64,000 bases of DNA from positions 1 to 64,000 of the forward strand of contig NZ_AKJA01000117.1 in the NCBI RefSeq assembly GCF_000282575.1, in the 5' to 3' direction. Under the pieces are notes generated by a model, which saw nothing but the letters and a program-made list of their open reading frames with translations, made no database searches and was not told the origin of the DNA. Origin of the DNA: Herbaspirillum sp. YR522 (GTDB lineage Bacteria > Pseudomonadota > Gammaproteobacteria > Burkholderiales > Burkholderiaceae_D). The translations under genes were made by a program, and so were the position numbers. Of the stretch, positions 35,036-45,465 are shown piece by piece; the first letter of the stretch is position 1, and every line of letters starts with the position of its first letter.

Positions 35036-35811
35036 ACATGACTTCTGCCCCTTCCCTGCTCGACCAGGACCAACCCCCGCCATCGTATGTCGCCAGCGCC
35101 CCGATCAATGCGCACTCGCTGCTCGATCTGATGTACGACGGTTTCTATGCCCTGTTCATGCTCAAGAGCGGTAGCGCTCCGCTGGACGAGGCTTCGTTCT
35201 CGGTCAAGATGCAGAAATTCCTTGGCGATGTGGAGCGTAATGCAAAGAAGCTCGATGTCTCGCCCGAAGATGTCTATGCCGCCAAATATGCCTTCTGCGC
35301 ATCGGTCGACGAAATCATCCTGCGCTCCACCTTCGGCATTCGGGACGCCTGGGAAAGGCGACCGCTGCAACTGACCATGTTCGGTGACCAATTGGCCGGA
35401 GAAAATTTCTTCAAGCAGCTCGAGGACCTGCGGGTCAAGGGCAACGCACACGTGCAGGCGCTGGAGGTATTCCACATGTGTCTCTTGCTTGGGTTCCAGG
35501 GCAAATATGCGTTGGAAGGCCCGGAGAAGCTCAATTACCTCACCGCCCGACTGGGTGACGAGATCGCCCATCTGAAGGGCAAGAGCGCCGGCTTCGCGCC
35601 GCACTGGGCGCGTCCCGATGCCATCATCAACAAGCTGCGCAACGATGTTCCGTTGTGGGCAGTGGCTTCCTTGTTTGCATTGATTGCGCTGTTCGCCTAC
35701 CTGGGACTGAACTGGATGCTCACCGGCGCCACCGAGAACGGCCTGGCCGGCTACACCGACATCGTCAAGCTGGCCCCGCGCACCGCCAACCTGACCATCA
35801 CCTTGCCGTGA
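35032..35811 (+). CDS. tssL: T6SS inner-membrane protein TssL (DotU/ImpK), short form
   Basis: A 259-residue protein. The cytoplasmic hook domain has the usual patterns YAAKYAFCASVDEIILRSTF and WERRPLQLTMFGDQLAGENF, followed by ALEVFHMCLLLGFQGKY. A single helix lies near the C-terminus at about 206-226 (AVASLFALIALFAYLGLNWM). The periplasmic tail is very short, so there is no fused peptidoglycan-binding domain. The separate OmpA-like protein at 8082-8885 may fill that role. Binding partners are TssM and TssK. Confidence 0.95.
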   Translation: MNMTSAPSLLDQDQPPPSYVASAPINAHSLLDLMYDGFYALFMLKSGSAPLDEASFSVKMQKFLGDVERNAKKLDVSPEDVYAAKYAFCASVDEIILRSTFGIRDAWERRPLQLTMFGDQLAGENFFKQLEDLRVKGNAHVQALEVFHMCLLLGFQGKYALEGPEKLNYLTARLGDEIAHLKGKSAGFAPHWARPDAIINKLRNDVPLWAVASLFALIALFAYLGLNWMLTGATENGLAGYTDIVKLAPRTANLTITLP

Positions 35812-35842
35812 TGATGGCTGCCCCGTCGAAGGTGAAACCCTG

Positions 35843-38719
35843 ATGAACCTGTCGCTACCCGCCTCCGCCACGGCCGCAATGTCCGAGTTATTCGGTACCG
35901 GTCTTTCACAAAACGCACGCCTGGTCACGCTATCGACCGCACAGCAGTCCGGCCTGCCGGATTCGCTGGTCGTGGAGCGGTTTCACGGCGACGAGGGTAT
36001 CAACGACAATTTTGCCTTCGATATCGATGCGCTGTCCGTTTCGACAGACCTCGACCTGAAGCAATTCATCGGCGCCGAGATCACGCTGCGCCTGCTCCAG
36101 GCTGATGGTTCGAATCGCAGCTGGCATGGCTATTGCACGCAGGCCTCCTGGCTGGGCGCCGATGGTGGCGTAGCCCGCTACCGGCTGCGCATGGAGTCGT
36201 TCCTGGCATTTCTTGCACTGCGCCGGGACAGTTACCTGTTCCAGGACATGACTGTCACTGACATCGCCGGCGCCTTACTCAAGGAATACCCCCAGGCCAA
36301 TTTCGCGCTTGAGGTAACCCAGCAACTGACCAAGCGCGATATCTGCACCCAATATCGCGAAACAAACCTGGATTTTCTGCAACGCATCCTGGCCAGCGAG
36401 GGATTGAGTTTCAGGTTCGAACACGAGCAGGACGACGCTGGCAGCGAACCGGGCCAGGGCCAGTCGCACGCACGGCACAAGATGGTCATCTTCGATCGCG
36501 ATGCCAAGGCGCCGGCCATGCCAGGCGGCTACGAAAGCATCCGCTTTCATCGTGTGTCGGCAATGGAAGCCACCGATGGGATCACCGACTTCAGCGCTGC
36601 GCGCGCGGTGCGCCCCAACGGGGTGGCATTGGCCAGCTGGCATCCGGAAAAATTGTCGGCGCCGTCCTCGGAAGAGGCTTCCGCTCTCGACGCCGGCGAG
36701 CTGCCCTCCCTGCCCATCTTTGACGGCACCGGCCAGCAGGATTTCACGGACCAGGAGGCGGCTGCCCGCCATGCGCAATTGATGCTGCAGGCGCTGGAAA
36801 TGGAGAACAAGCGATTCGAAGGCGGCGGCTCGGTACGTCAACTGAGCGCTGGTTCGCAATTCGCGCTGACCCAGCACGAGCGCTATCGCGAGGGCAATAA
36901 CACGTTCAAGGTATTGCGTGTGAGCCATGAAGCACGTAATAACCTTGGTGCCAACATTGCCGGCATCATCAGCTCCCTTGCCGCTGCCACTGCTTCCCTC
37001 TTCGGCAACAAGCCGGACGGCGCGCAGGCCGGTGACGAGTTGCAACCGGGGACTTATCGCAACCGGTTCGTGGTCGTGCGCGACAGCGTTCCGATCGTAC
37101 CGGTCGCCATCACGCATCGCGTCAAGCCGACCGCACGCGGCACCCAGACGGCGCTGGTCACCGGGTTGCAAGATGCCACGGTCACCACCGATCGCAATCA
37201 TCGCGTGAAGCTGCAATTTCACTGGCAGCGCGGCAAGAATCCGAACCCGGGGGGCTTGCGCGACACCGGCAATCTCGATGACAGCGAGGGCAACGCCCCT
37301 GGCTCGGACTCTTCCGGCACGTGGGTTCGAGTGGCCGAGGCGCAGTCCGGCGCCAACTGGGGCACCCAATTCACGCCACGGGTAGGCAGCGAAGTACTGG
37401 TCGACTTCATCGAGGGCGACATCGACCGTCCCGTGGTGGTAGGCCAGCTCTATAACGGCACCGACACGCCGCCATTTTCGGCAGGTGCCGATTCGGGCGT
37501 GAACCATGCGGGAACCATTTCCGGCTGGCATAGCAAGGCCCACGACGGCGATGGCTATAACCAATGGGTAGTCGACGACACCCAATCGCAACTGCGCATG
37601 CGGCTGGCATCCAGCACCGGCAAGTCGCAGTTGAACCTCGGTCACCTGGTCGACCAGGCCGAAGCCAGCGCCGAACGGGGCGGCTATCGAGGACAAGGCT
37701 TCGAGTTGCGCAGCGACGCCTGGGGCGTGGTGCGCGGCGCCGAAGGCTTGCTGATCTCGTCGACTGCGCGCCCGGCCAATGGCCCCAGCGTCACCAGCAC
37801 CCAGATGGACAGCGCCGAAGCGATCGCTCAACTCAAGGGCGCACGCCAACTGGCGCACACGGTCGGAGAATCGGCGGCGCAGCAGCAGGCGCTGCATAGC
37901 GCCGACGCATTCGATGCCAAGAAATCGTTCATCTCTGCGATCGATCCCGATGACCAAGGCAAGCATCCCGCCAGCGTCAATGGCCAGGACGCGATGAAGA
38001 CCGCCGATGGCTCGCGTGATCCCGACGCCAGCCAGCCGGTCGAAAAATTCGCCAAGGCTACGGTATTGATGGAGTCCCCTGCCAATATCAACTGGGCCAG
38101 CGCGGCCTCCACGCTGCTCTATGCGGGCGAGCACCTCCACTGGACCAGCCAGGGCGACGTGCATTGGAGTGCGGGCGACACGGTAAGCGCGGTGGCCGGC
38201 AAGGCCGCCAGCCTGTACGCGCATGAGGGCGGGATACAGGCGTTCGCAGGCAACGGCCCGGTCTCGTTGCAGGCGCACACCGACACGCTTGAAATCCTGG
38301 CCGACCAGGATGTGCTGGTCAAGAGCGTCAACGACAGCATCGAGATCAAGGCCAGCCAGAAGATCGTGCTGCAGGCCGGGCAATCATCGGTGACGCTGGA
38401 GGGCGGCAACATCACGTTCGCTTGCCCTGGCACGTTTTCGGTCAAGGGCGGGACGCATGCGTTTTCCGGGGGTGCCAGCGCGTCGCCGGATTTGCTGGCG
38501 CTGCCCGACACCAAGTACAAGCTCTACGACGAGGCATTCGTGGTGAAGGACCCCAACGGCGTCGCCCTGCCCGATATCCCCTACAAGATCAAGAGTTCGG
38601 CCGGCGATGTATTGGCATCGACCGCCAAGGACGGCTTCTCCGAGCGGGTGTCCACCGAAGCCAGCGAGGGTGTGGAGTTCGCCATGGAATGGTTCAAGGT
38701 CGTGCCGCCCCAGGGCTGA
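35843..38719 (+). CDS. vgrG: T6SS spike protein VgrG (second copy) with transthyretin-like tail
   Basis: A 958-residue protein. Its gp27-like part (DMTVTDIAGALLKEYPQAN, TQYRETNLDFLQRILASEG), OB-fold part (GTWVRVAEAQSGANWGTQ, FIEGDIDRPVVVGQLYN) and DUF2345 region are all present. Unlike the first VgrG it carries an extra ~75 residues after the beta-helix: YDEAFVVKDPNGVALPDIPY, then DVLASTAKDGFSERVSTE. This is the pattern of the transthyretin-like domain that in enteroaggregative E. coli VgrG1 recruits the effector Tle1. The gene directly downstream is therefore the likely cargo, and no chaperone gene is needed. It lies 31 bp after tssL, probably in the same operon. Confidence 0.95.
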   Translation: MNLSLPASATAAMSELFGTGLSQNARLVTLSTAQQSGLPDSLVVERFHGDEGINDNFAFDIDALSVSTDLDLKQFIGAEITLRLLQADGSNRSWHGYCTQASWLGADGGVARYRLRMESFLAFLALRRDSYLFQDMTVTDIAGALLKEYPQANFALEVTQQLTKRDICTQYRETNLDFLQRILASEGLSFRFEHEQDDAGSEPGQGQSHARHKMVIFDRDAKAPAMPGGYESIRFHRVSAMEATDGITDFSAARAVRPNGVALASWHPEKLSAPSSEEASALDAGELPSLPIFDGTGQQDFTDQEAAARHAQLMLQALEMENKRFEGGGSVRQLSAGSQFALTQHERYREGNNTFKVLRVSHEARNNLGANIAGIISSLAAATASLFGNKPDGAQAGDELQPGTYRNRFVVVRDSVPIVPVAITHRVKPTARGTQTALVTGLQDATVTTDRNHRVKLQFHWQRGKNPNPGGLRDTGNLDDSEGNAPGSDSSGTWVRVAEAQSGANWGTQFTPRVGSEVLVDFIEGDIDRPVVVGQLYNGTDTPPFSAGADSGVNHAGTISGWHSKAHDGDGYNQWVVDDTQSQLRMRLASSTGKSQLNLGHLVDQAEASAERGGYRGQGFELRSDAWGVVRGAEGLLISSTARPANGPSVTSTQMDSAEAIAQLKGARQLAHTVGESAAQQQALHSADAFDAKKSFISAIDPDDQGKHPASVNGQDAMKTADGSRDPDASQPVEKFAKATVLMESPANINWASAASTLLYAGEHLHWTSQGDVHWSAGDTVSAVAGKAASLYAHEGGIQAFAGNGPVSLQAHTDTLEILADQDVLVKSVNDSIEIKASQKIVLQAGQSSVTLEGGNITFACPGTFSVKGGTHAFSGGASASPDLLALPDTKYKLYDEAFVVKDPNGVALPDIPYKIKSSAGDVLASTAKDGFSERVSTEASEGVEFAMEWFKVVPPQG

Positions 38720-38746
38720 GGTCCGGCAATTAAAAGGAAATAATAA

Positions 38747-39748
38747 ATGGGTGCTCCCGACAAGATCCAGTCGCAGACCAATACGGTGGACCGATCGAGC
38801 AAGGAATTGCATTGCGACTGCAACCTGATGTGGTCGATGATCCAGCAGATGAGCACCAAGCGGCTGTGCAAGCTGCACGGGCGCAACGAGGGCTCCATCA
38901 TCCCGGTCTACAGCGATCGCGCGCGCCGTATATCGGCAACCTATGCCCGCTTCTATCTGGAGACGGAACAGTACGGCGACGCGTCCAAGAAGGGGCGATT
39001 CTACTGGATGGCCCTGGGCGCATTTGCCAGCAAGACGGTGGCGTGCTCACTGGACGACCTGCGGGTTCCCATTATCGACCCGGTGTTCAAGGGGCTGGCC
39101 AAGGGCAACCTCTGGCTGTTCTACGACATCAGCGGGTGGCATTGGTATTACACACGGTTTCGCAGCAGTTTCGACCAGTGCGTTTCATGCCGGGATGCCT
39201 CGGCCTATATCAAGCCGGTCAAGGACCAGGTCGCCAGCTATCCTTGGAAGGATGAGGCACTGGGGAAGATCAAGAACATGCATGAGCATGGGTATATTGT
39301 CGAGGGGTTTTCTCTGGTCAAGCAAATTGAGGAAAATGATGACCCCACTACAAAACGAGCACTACAGCTACAGCACTTGTTGGCTATTGCAAACCATGAA
39401 CAAGGCGTTATCCTTCAGCCCCTGATTTACGATGACCCATCCTTCTCACGATGGGTCAAAGTGCAACGACTACCACTGATCAATATGGCATCACCCGAAC
39501 TCCGCCTGGCGTTCTCCAGCGCATGTGATGCAAAGGATGAGCAGAAGAAGTCCGTCGCTCCGAGCACAACCATCCTCGAAAATTTCAAGAGCCGTATGGA
39601 GTGGATCACGAAAGCAGCAAATATATTTCACGACCTGATGCAGCGGCAGGCTCCGTATATGGAAGAACAAATTAACGCCATGGCTGGGTGGGTAGAGATG
39701 GACCAGTCAGAAAATATCCCGGCCCCGATGGGCATCCCACCATTCTGA
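38747..39748 (+). CDS. Candidate VgrG-bound T6SS effector, DUF2515-like
   Basis: A 333-residue protein immediately after the second vgrG. It opens with an N-terminal Cys-rich region (HCDCNLMWSMI, then CKLHG), followed by ISATYARFYL and the striking WMALGAFASKTVACSLDDLR. The last resembles the WAGLAAFASKQVGC block that I recall from DUF2515 proteins near T6SS genes. Then come WLFYDISGWHWYYTRFRSSF and a helical C-terminus. There is no signal peptide and no TM helix. The enzymatic activity is unknown to me. The place between a TTR-tailed vgrG and a lipoprotein suits an effector. The 3' half (from ~39.3 kb) is lower in G+C than the 5' half, as seen in effectors with swapped C-terminal domains. 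Confidence 0.68.
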   Translation: MGAPDKIQSQTNTVDRSSKELHCDCNLMWSMIQQMSTKRLCKLHGRNEGSIIPVYSDRARRISATYARFYLETEQYGDASKKGRFYWMALGAFASKTVACSLDDLRVPIIDPVFKGLAKGNLWLFYDISGWHWYYTRFRSSFDQCVSCRDASAYIKPVKDQVASYPWKDEALGKIKNMHEHGYIVEGFSLVKQIEENDDPTTKRALQLQHLLAIANHEQGVILQPLIYDDPSFSRWVKVQRLPLINMASPELRLAFSSACDAKDEQKKSVAPSTTILENFKSRMEWITKAANIFHDLMQRQAPYMEEQINAMAGWVEMDQSENIPAPMGIPPF

Positions 39749-39763
39749 TGGCGCGCAGCCTAT

Positions 39764-40639
39764 ATGTTTAAACGCTTACGAATAAATATTTTTATTACGC
39801 TTTCATTTTGCATGTCGGTGCTGCTAGTCCTCGCCGCATGCAGCAAGAGCGAATCTGGAGCCATTTCTGAAATGACCAAAAGTATCTCAATAAAAATCAA
39901 TGAATCGGCAGATGAACTAAAAAAGAGCAACCCTGGAGAATTCAAGCACACGCCACGCCCTCCCGGCGTCAATTTTTATTCTGTCGAATGGAAAACCGAC
40001 GCCCCGGGCACCGTCAAGGTTGAACAAGGATCGCATTCTTTTGCTATCGGCTCCGCACTTAGCGTAACGGGTAGTGATGATCCGAATTTCCCGGATGAAC
40101 ATATTTTAGATTGGAAGATCAACGCAGGCGTGAGCGATGACGATCTCATCGGCCATGATGAGGCGCGTCGAAAATTCTTCAATATCCTGCGCGGTCTTCG
40201 AAACGCTGGATGGTCTAGATGGATATCCCCCAGTGAGCCGAGGCTCAAGGCAATAGATGCAATCAACTACATGCGCAATGGCCTGGCTGTGTACGGCCTT
40301 GATCCGGACTATGAGCTCAGCCTGGAACAGTGGATGGGCTTGCCGAGCCGGACAACCTGGCGACTCCATGCAGATAAGGCGTATCTGGATATCAGTCTTA
40401 CCCGCGACCTGAGTCGGTCCGATCCCAAGCAACCCGGCGCCTATTTTGTCGAATACACCCTTGTGTCAGAAAACGAGCGGTTGCGCGCGATGGTCGGCCC
40501 CGAGAAAAGAGCTGCCTGGAAAGCCGAATTGCCACAACAACTGGCAAAGATGCACGCGGCTCGCCTGAAAAAAGAAGAACAGCTGAAGATCAGCCGTATC
40601 TCGATCGATGAAAGCTACCAAGATACGCCGATGCCCTGA
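39764..40639 (+). CDS. Lipoprotein, probable immunity protein of the adjacent effector
   Basis: A 291-residue lipoprotein. The signal peptide INIFITLSFCMSVLLVLAAC has lipobox LAAC, and the mature protein begins at the Cys near residue 26. The mature part is soluble and mixed alpha/beta, with SRWISPSEPRLKAIDAINYM and a C-terminal Lys/Glu helix. It contains no recognised catalytic motif. It starts 15 bp after the effector gene. T6SS toxins acting in the periplasm are usually neutralised by a periplasmic or lipid-anchored protein encoded directly downstream, so the pairing suggests a periplasmic target. The A+T-rich composition matches the effector's 3' end. Immunity is inference. Confidence 0.65.
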   Translation: MFKRLRINIFITLSFCMSVLLVLAACSKSESGAISEMTKSISIKINESADELKKSNPGEFKHTPRPPGVNFYSVEWKTDAPGTVKVEQGSHSFAIGSALSVTGSDDPNFPDEHILDWKINAGVSDDDLIGHDEARRKFFNILRGLRNAGWSRWISPSEPRLKAIDAINYMRNGLAVYGLDPDYELSLEQWMGLPSRTTWRLHADKAYLDISLTRDLSRSDPKQPGAYFVEYTLVSENERLRAMVGPEKRAAWKAELPQQLAKMHAARLKKEEQLKISRISIDESYQDTPMP

Positions 40640-40869
40640 TACGAAAACTGGAAGATCCGCTGCACGGTGTTCTCGTTGAATCCCAAGAATGACCGAACTG
40701 TAATGACCGGTGCGCCGTGCCCGGAAAAGACACGCAAGTGATCGACTAAGTAGCGGATAAGCATGGCCGAGCGCTCCGGCAGGACATGGTTGCGCCTGGG
40801 CAGGCCGAGGACCGGATTGCTTCGTGGATGAAAAAACTTATGATTTCCGGCACTGAAGCACCATTGGAA

Positions 40870-40892
40870 AAAGGGCGCCATCGGCGCCCTTT
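40870..40892 (-). terminator. Rho-independent terminator of guaA
   Basis: AAAGGGCGCC (40870-40879) pairs exactly with GGCGCCCTTT (40883-40892) around a 3-nt loop. On the minus strand it is followed by TTTTTCC, and it lies 19 bp after the guaA stop. The 230 bp between the lipoprotein gene and this hairpin holds no gene that I can identify. Confidence 0.9.
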
Positions 40893-40910
40893 GCATATCG
40901 ACTTATCCGG

Positions 40911-42503
40911 TCACTCCCACTCGATCGTCGCCGGTGGCTTGCCCGAGATGTCATAGACCACCCGGTTCAGGCCGCGCACTTCGTTGATGATGCGGTTCGA
41001 CACCCGGCCCAGCAACTCGTGCGGCAGGTGCGCCCAGTGCGCCGTCATGAAGTCCTGCGTCTGCACCGCGCGCAAGGCCACCACGTATTCGTAGGTGCGG
41101 CCGTCGCCCATCACGCCCACCGACTTCACCGGCAGGAACACGGCAAACGCCTGGCTGGTCTTTTCGTACCAGCTCTGGCCGTCTTCGTCCTTGGTGTTGC
41201 GCAGCTCTTCGATGAAGATGGCGTCGGCGCGACGCAGCAAGTCGGCGTATTCCTTCTTGACTTCACCCAGGATGCGCACGCCCAGGCCCGGGCCCGGGAA
41301 TGGGTGGCGATACACCATCTCCGGTGGCAGGCCCAGGGCCACGCCCAATTCGCGCACTTCGTCCTTGAACAGTTCGCGCAGCGGCTCCAGCAGCTTCAGG
41401 TTGAGCGTCTCGGGCAAGCCACCGACATTGTGGTGGCTCTTGATGGTGTGGGCGCCCTTCTTGCCCTTGCCGGCGCTTTCGATCACGTCGGGATAGATCG
41501 TGCCCTGCGCCAGCCACTTGGCGCCCTTCAACTTGCCCGCCTCGACCTGGAACACTTCGACAAACTCGCGGCCGATGATCTTGCGCTTGGCCTCGGGGTC
41601 GGTCACGCCGGCCAGGTGGCCCATGAACTGCGCCGTGGCGTCGATGTGGATCACCTTCACGCCCAGGTTCTTGCCGAACATCTCCATGACCATCTTGCCT
41701 TCGTCCAGGCGCAACAGGCCGTGGTCGACGAACACGCAGGTCAGCTGGTCGCCGATGGCGCGATGGATCAAGGCTGCCGCCACGCTGCTGTCGACACCGC
41801 CCGACAGGCCCAGGATGACTTCGTCGCTACCGACCTGCTGGCGAATGGATTCGACCGCCTCGGTGATGTAGTCGGGCATGTTCCAATCGGACTTGCAACC
41901 GCAGATCTCGTGCACGAAGCGCGACAGCAAGGCCTTGCCCTGCACCGTATGCGTTACCTCGGGGTGGAACTGCACACCGTAGAAACGACGGTCTTCGTCG
42001 GCCATGCCGGCGATCGGGCAATTGCCGGTGGATGCCATCAGCTTGAAGCCGGCCGGCATCTCGTCGACCTTGTCGCCATGGCTCATCCAGACCTTCAGCA
42101 TGCCGTGACCATGGGCGTTGGTGAAGTCGCTGATGTTTTCCAGCAGCGCCGTGTGGCCATGGGCGCGCACCTCGGCGTAGCCGAACTCGCGCAGGTGGCC
42201 GATCTCGACCTTGCCGCCCAGTTGCAGCGCCATGGCCTGCATGCCGTAGCAGATGCCCAGCACTGGCACGCCCAGCTCGAAGACGGCCTGCGGCACGCGT
42301 GGCGTGTCGCCTTCGGTGACACTGTTGGGGCCGCCCGACAGGATGATGCCGGACGCACCATAGGCGCGCACGAAGTCGTCGTTCACGTCATACGGGAAAA
42401 CCTCGGAAAACACGCCGGCGTCGCGCACGCGACGGGCGATGAGCTGGGTGACCTGGGAACCGAAGTCGAGGATCAGGATTTTCGAGTGCGAATGCGTGGA
42501 CAT
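40911..42503 (-). CDS. guaA: GMP synthase (glutamine-hydrolysing)
   Basis: A 530-residue protein that converts XMP to GMP using glutamine and ATP. The N-terminal class I amidotransferase domain has [18 protein letters not shown] and the nucleophile C85 in GICYGMQAM, with the downstream FHPEVTHT. The ATP-pyrophosphatase domain carries [17 protein letters not shown] at about 230-245. The C-terminal dimerisation domain ends with the conserved KPPATIEWE. It lies 110 bp downstream of guaB, with a terminator between them, and both are on the minus strand. Confidence 0.98.
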   Translation of the reverse strand: MSTHSHSKILILDFGSQVTQLIARRVRDAGVFSEVFPYDVNDDFVRAYGASGIILSGGPNSVTEGDTPRVPQAVFELGVPVLGICYGMQAMALQLGGKVEIGHLREFGYAEVRAHGHTALLENISDFTNAHGHGMLKVWMSHGDKVDEMPAGFKLMASTGNCPIAGMADEDRRFYGVQFHPEVTHTVQGKALLSRFVHEICGCKSDWNMPDYITEAVESIRQQVGSDEVILGLSGGVDSSVAAALIHRAIGDQLTCVFVDHGLLRLDEGKMVMEMFGKNLGVKVIHIDATAQFMGHLAGVTDPEAKRKIIGREFVEVFQVEAGKLKGAKWLAQGTIYPDVIESAGKGKKGAHTIKSHHNVGGLPETLNLKLLEPLRELFKDEVRELGVALGLPPEMVYRHPFPGPGLGVRILGEVKKEYADLLRRADAIFIEELRNTKDEDGQSWYEKTSQAFAVFLPVKSVGVMGDGRTYEYVVALRAVQTQDFMTAHWAHLPHELLGRVSNRIINEVRGLNRVVYDISGKPPATIEWE

Positions 42504-42557
42504 GGCGTCTGGATGGCTGCGTTGATGAAGAAGTGGCTCTACTGTAAAAAAATCAAC

Positions 42558-42597
42558 AGCCCGACCACCGCGTGCAACACCTGCGGCGGGTCGGGCT
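42558..42597 (-). terminator. Terminator or attenuator between guaB and guaA
   Basis: AGCCCGACC (42558-42566) pairs with GGTCGGGCT (42589-42597). On the minus strand the stem is followed by GTTGATTTTTTTACAG. It would stop or reduce transcription from guaB into guaA. Confidence 0.8.
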
Positions 42598-42613
42598 GCG
42601 GCCGTGCCGAGGC

Positions 42614-44101
<1,488 letters not shown>

Positions 44102-44168
44102 TTATACAGAAAACTTGTATCCGCGTCTCGCGACTGTCGCGTTTCATCTGCGCACTGTGGCAAACGCA

Positions 44169-44474
44169 TCAGCCGGGCTGGCCGCGCTCCTTGCGCACTA
44201 CCCGTCGCCGACGCGATTCCATCGGGTCGGCAATCAACGGACGGTAGATCTCGATGCGGTCTTGCGCGCGCAGTACCGTGTCGAGCGACTTGAGCTTGCC
44301 GTAGATGCCGACCTTGCAGGCAGTCAGGTCGATGCCAGGATGCTGGCGCAGCAGGCCGCTGTCGACGATGGCCTGGCCGATGGTGCAACCGGGCGCCACC
44401 TGCAACGGCTGCAGCAGCTGCAGGTCGGGCGCGGCATAGCAGAGCTGCACTTGCAAAAGCGACAGGTCAGCCAT
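44169..44474 (-). CDS. rnfH: RnfH family protein (UPF0125)
   Basis: A 101-residue protein with a ubiquitin-like fold: VQLCYAAPDLQLLQPLQVAP, CTIGQAIVDSGLL, KVGIYGKLKSLDTVLRAQDR and IEIYRPLIADPMESRRRR, the last being the family's hallmark ending. It overlaps ratA by 8 bp, the usual ratA-rnfH (pasT-pasI) arrangement. It has been proposed as an antitoxin partner of RatA, but this is not well supported; the function is uncertain. Confidence 0.93.
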   Translation of the reverse strand: MADLSLLQVQLCYAAPDLQLLQPLQVAPGCTIGQAIVDSGLLRQHPGIDLTACKVGIYGKLKSLDTVLRAQDRIEIYRPLIADPMESRRRRVVRKERGQPG

Positions 44475-44898
44475 ATATCTGCTCGGCGCGCTTGCAGAAC
44501 GAATCGACGAAGCTGTTGGCGATCATGCTGAAGACCGGGCCGATGACACCTTCGAGCAGGCGATTGGAAAATTCGTATTCCATGTCGAACTCGATCTTGC
44601 AGGCGTCGGGGCGCAGCTCCTTGAAATGCCAACGCCCTTCGAAATGCTTGAAGGGCCCCTCGACCAGGCGCATGGTCATGCGATTGGGCGGTTCATTGGT
44701 ATTCTGGGTGCTGAACGATTGCTTCAGGCCGTGATAATTGATCTTGAGCTTGGCGGTCAACGTGTTTTCGCTGCGCTCGCTGACTTCGATCCCACCACAC
44801 CAGGGCAGGAATTCGGGATAATCCTCGACCCGGTCCACCAGATTGAACATCTGTTGCGCGCTGTAGCCGATGAGGACGGTTTTATGTACGACTGCCAT
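44467..44898 (-). CDS. ratA: START-domain protein RatA/PasT (Coq10-like)
   Basis: A 143-residue single START-like (polyketide cyclase/Coq10) domain: VLIGYSAQQMFNLVDRVEDY, PEFLPWCGG and FDMEYEFSNRLLEGVIGPVF. In E. coli RatA has been reported to block 70S formation and, alternatively, to support ubiquinone function. It is divergent from smpB, whose start is 67 bp away, again the usual gene order in proteobacteria. Confidence 0.93.
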   Translation of the reverse strand: MAVVHKTVLIGYSAQQMFNLVDRVEDYPEFLPWCGGIEVSERSENTLTAKLKINYHGLKQSFSTQNTNEPPNRMTMRLVEGPFKHFEGRWHFKELRPDACKIEFDMEYEFSNRLLEGVIGPVFSMIANSFVDSFCKRAEQIYG

Positions 44899-44965
44899 CT
44901 AGGGTGGTCCGTTTGATAAAATCGCAAAGCAGCAATTTTAAACCGACGAGACGAGTTTTACTTAG

Positions 44966-45415
44966 ATGAGCATAGTTGACAACAAAAAAGCCTTTTTCGA
45001 TTACTTCATCGAGGAGCGATTCGAAGCCGGCATCGTCTTGCAAGGTTGGGAGGTCAAATCGATCCGCGCCGGGCGCGTGCAGCTCAAGGAAGCCTATGTG
45101 ATCGTGCGCAGCGGCGAGGTGTTCCTGTTCGGCGCTCACATCAGCGCCCTCACCAGCACCTCGACCCACGTCCACCCCGAGACCACCCGCACCCGCAAGC
45201 TGCTGCTCAACGCCGGCGAGATCAGCAAGCTGATCGGCAAGGTGGAACGCTCCGGTTACACGCTGGTGCCGCTGAACCTGCACTACTCGAAGGGGCGCGT
45301 GAAGTGCGATATCGGCCTGGCCAAGGGCAAGAAGCAACACGACAAGCGCGAAACCGAGCGAGCCCGTGACGGCCAGCGTGAAATCCAGGCGGCCATGAAG
45401 CAGCACCGCCGTTGA
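44966..45415 (+). CDS. smpB: SsrA-binding protein SmpB
   Basis: A 149-residue protein of the trans-translation system. It binds tmRNA and brings it to stalled ribosomes. It shows [49 protein letters not shown] and the basic C-terminal tail [16 protein letters not shown] that folds in the decoding centre. It starts at ATG 44966. The tmRNA gene itself is not in the window. Confidence 0.97.
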   Translation: MSIVDNKKAFFDYFIEERFEAGIVLQGWEVKSIRAGRVQLKEAYVIVRSGEVFLFGAHISALTSTSTHVHPETTRTRKLLLNAGEISKLIGKVERSGYTLVPLNLHYSKGRVKCDIGLAKGKKQHDKRETERARDGQREIQAAMKQHRR

Positions 45416-45439
45416 GCCGTACCCGCCACGCTTGACCCG

Positions 45440-45465
45440 CGGCTGCCCTACCGGCAGCCGTTTTT
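45440..45465 (+). terminator. Rho-independent terminator of smpB
   Basis: CGGCTGCC (45440-45447) pairs with GGCAGCCG (45453-45460) and is followed by TTTTT. The T-run touches the stop codon of the convergent TPR gene. Confidence 0.9.

Noticed and set aside
40640..40869. Possible broken gene on the minus strand between the lipoprotein gene and the guaA terminator
   Set aside because: The frame (40615-40896) reads a partly protein-like sequence (LPERSAMLIRYLVDHL), but I recognise no family and it overlaps the lipoprotein end and the terminator. It may be an old gene fragment but I cannot support it.
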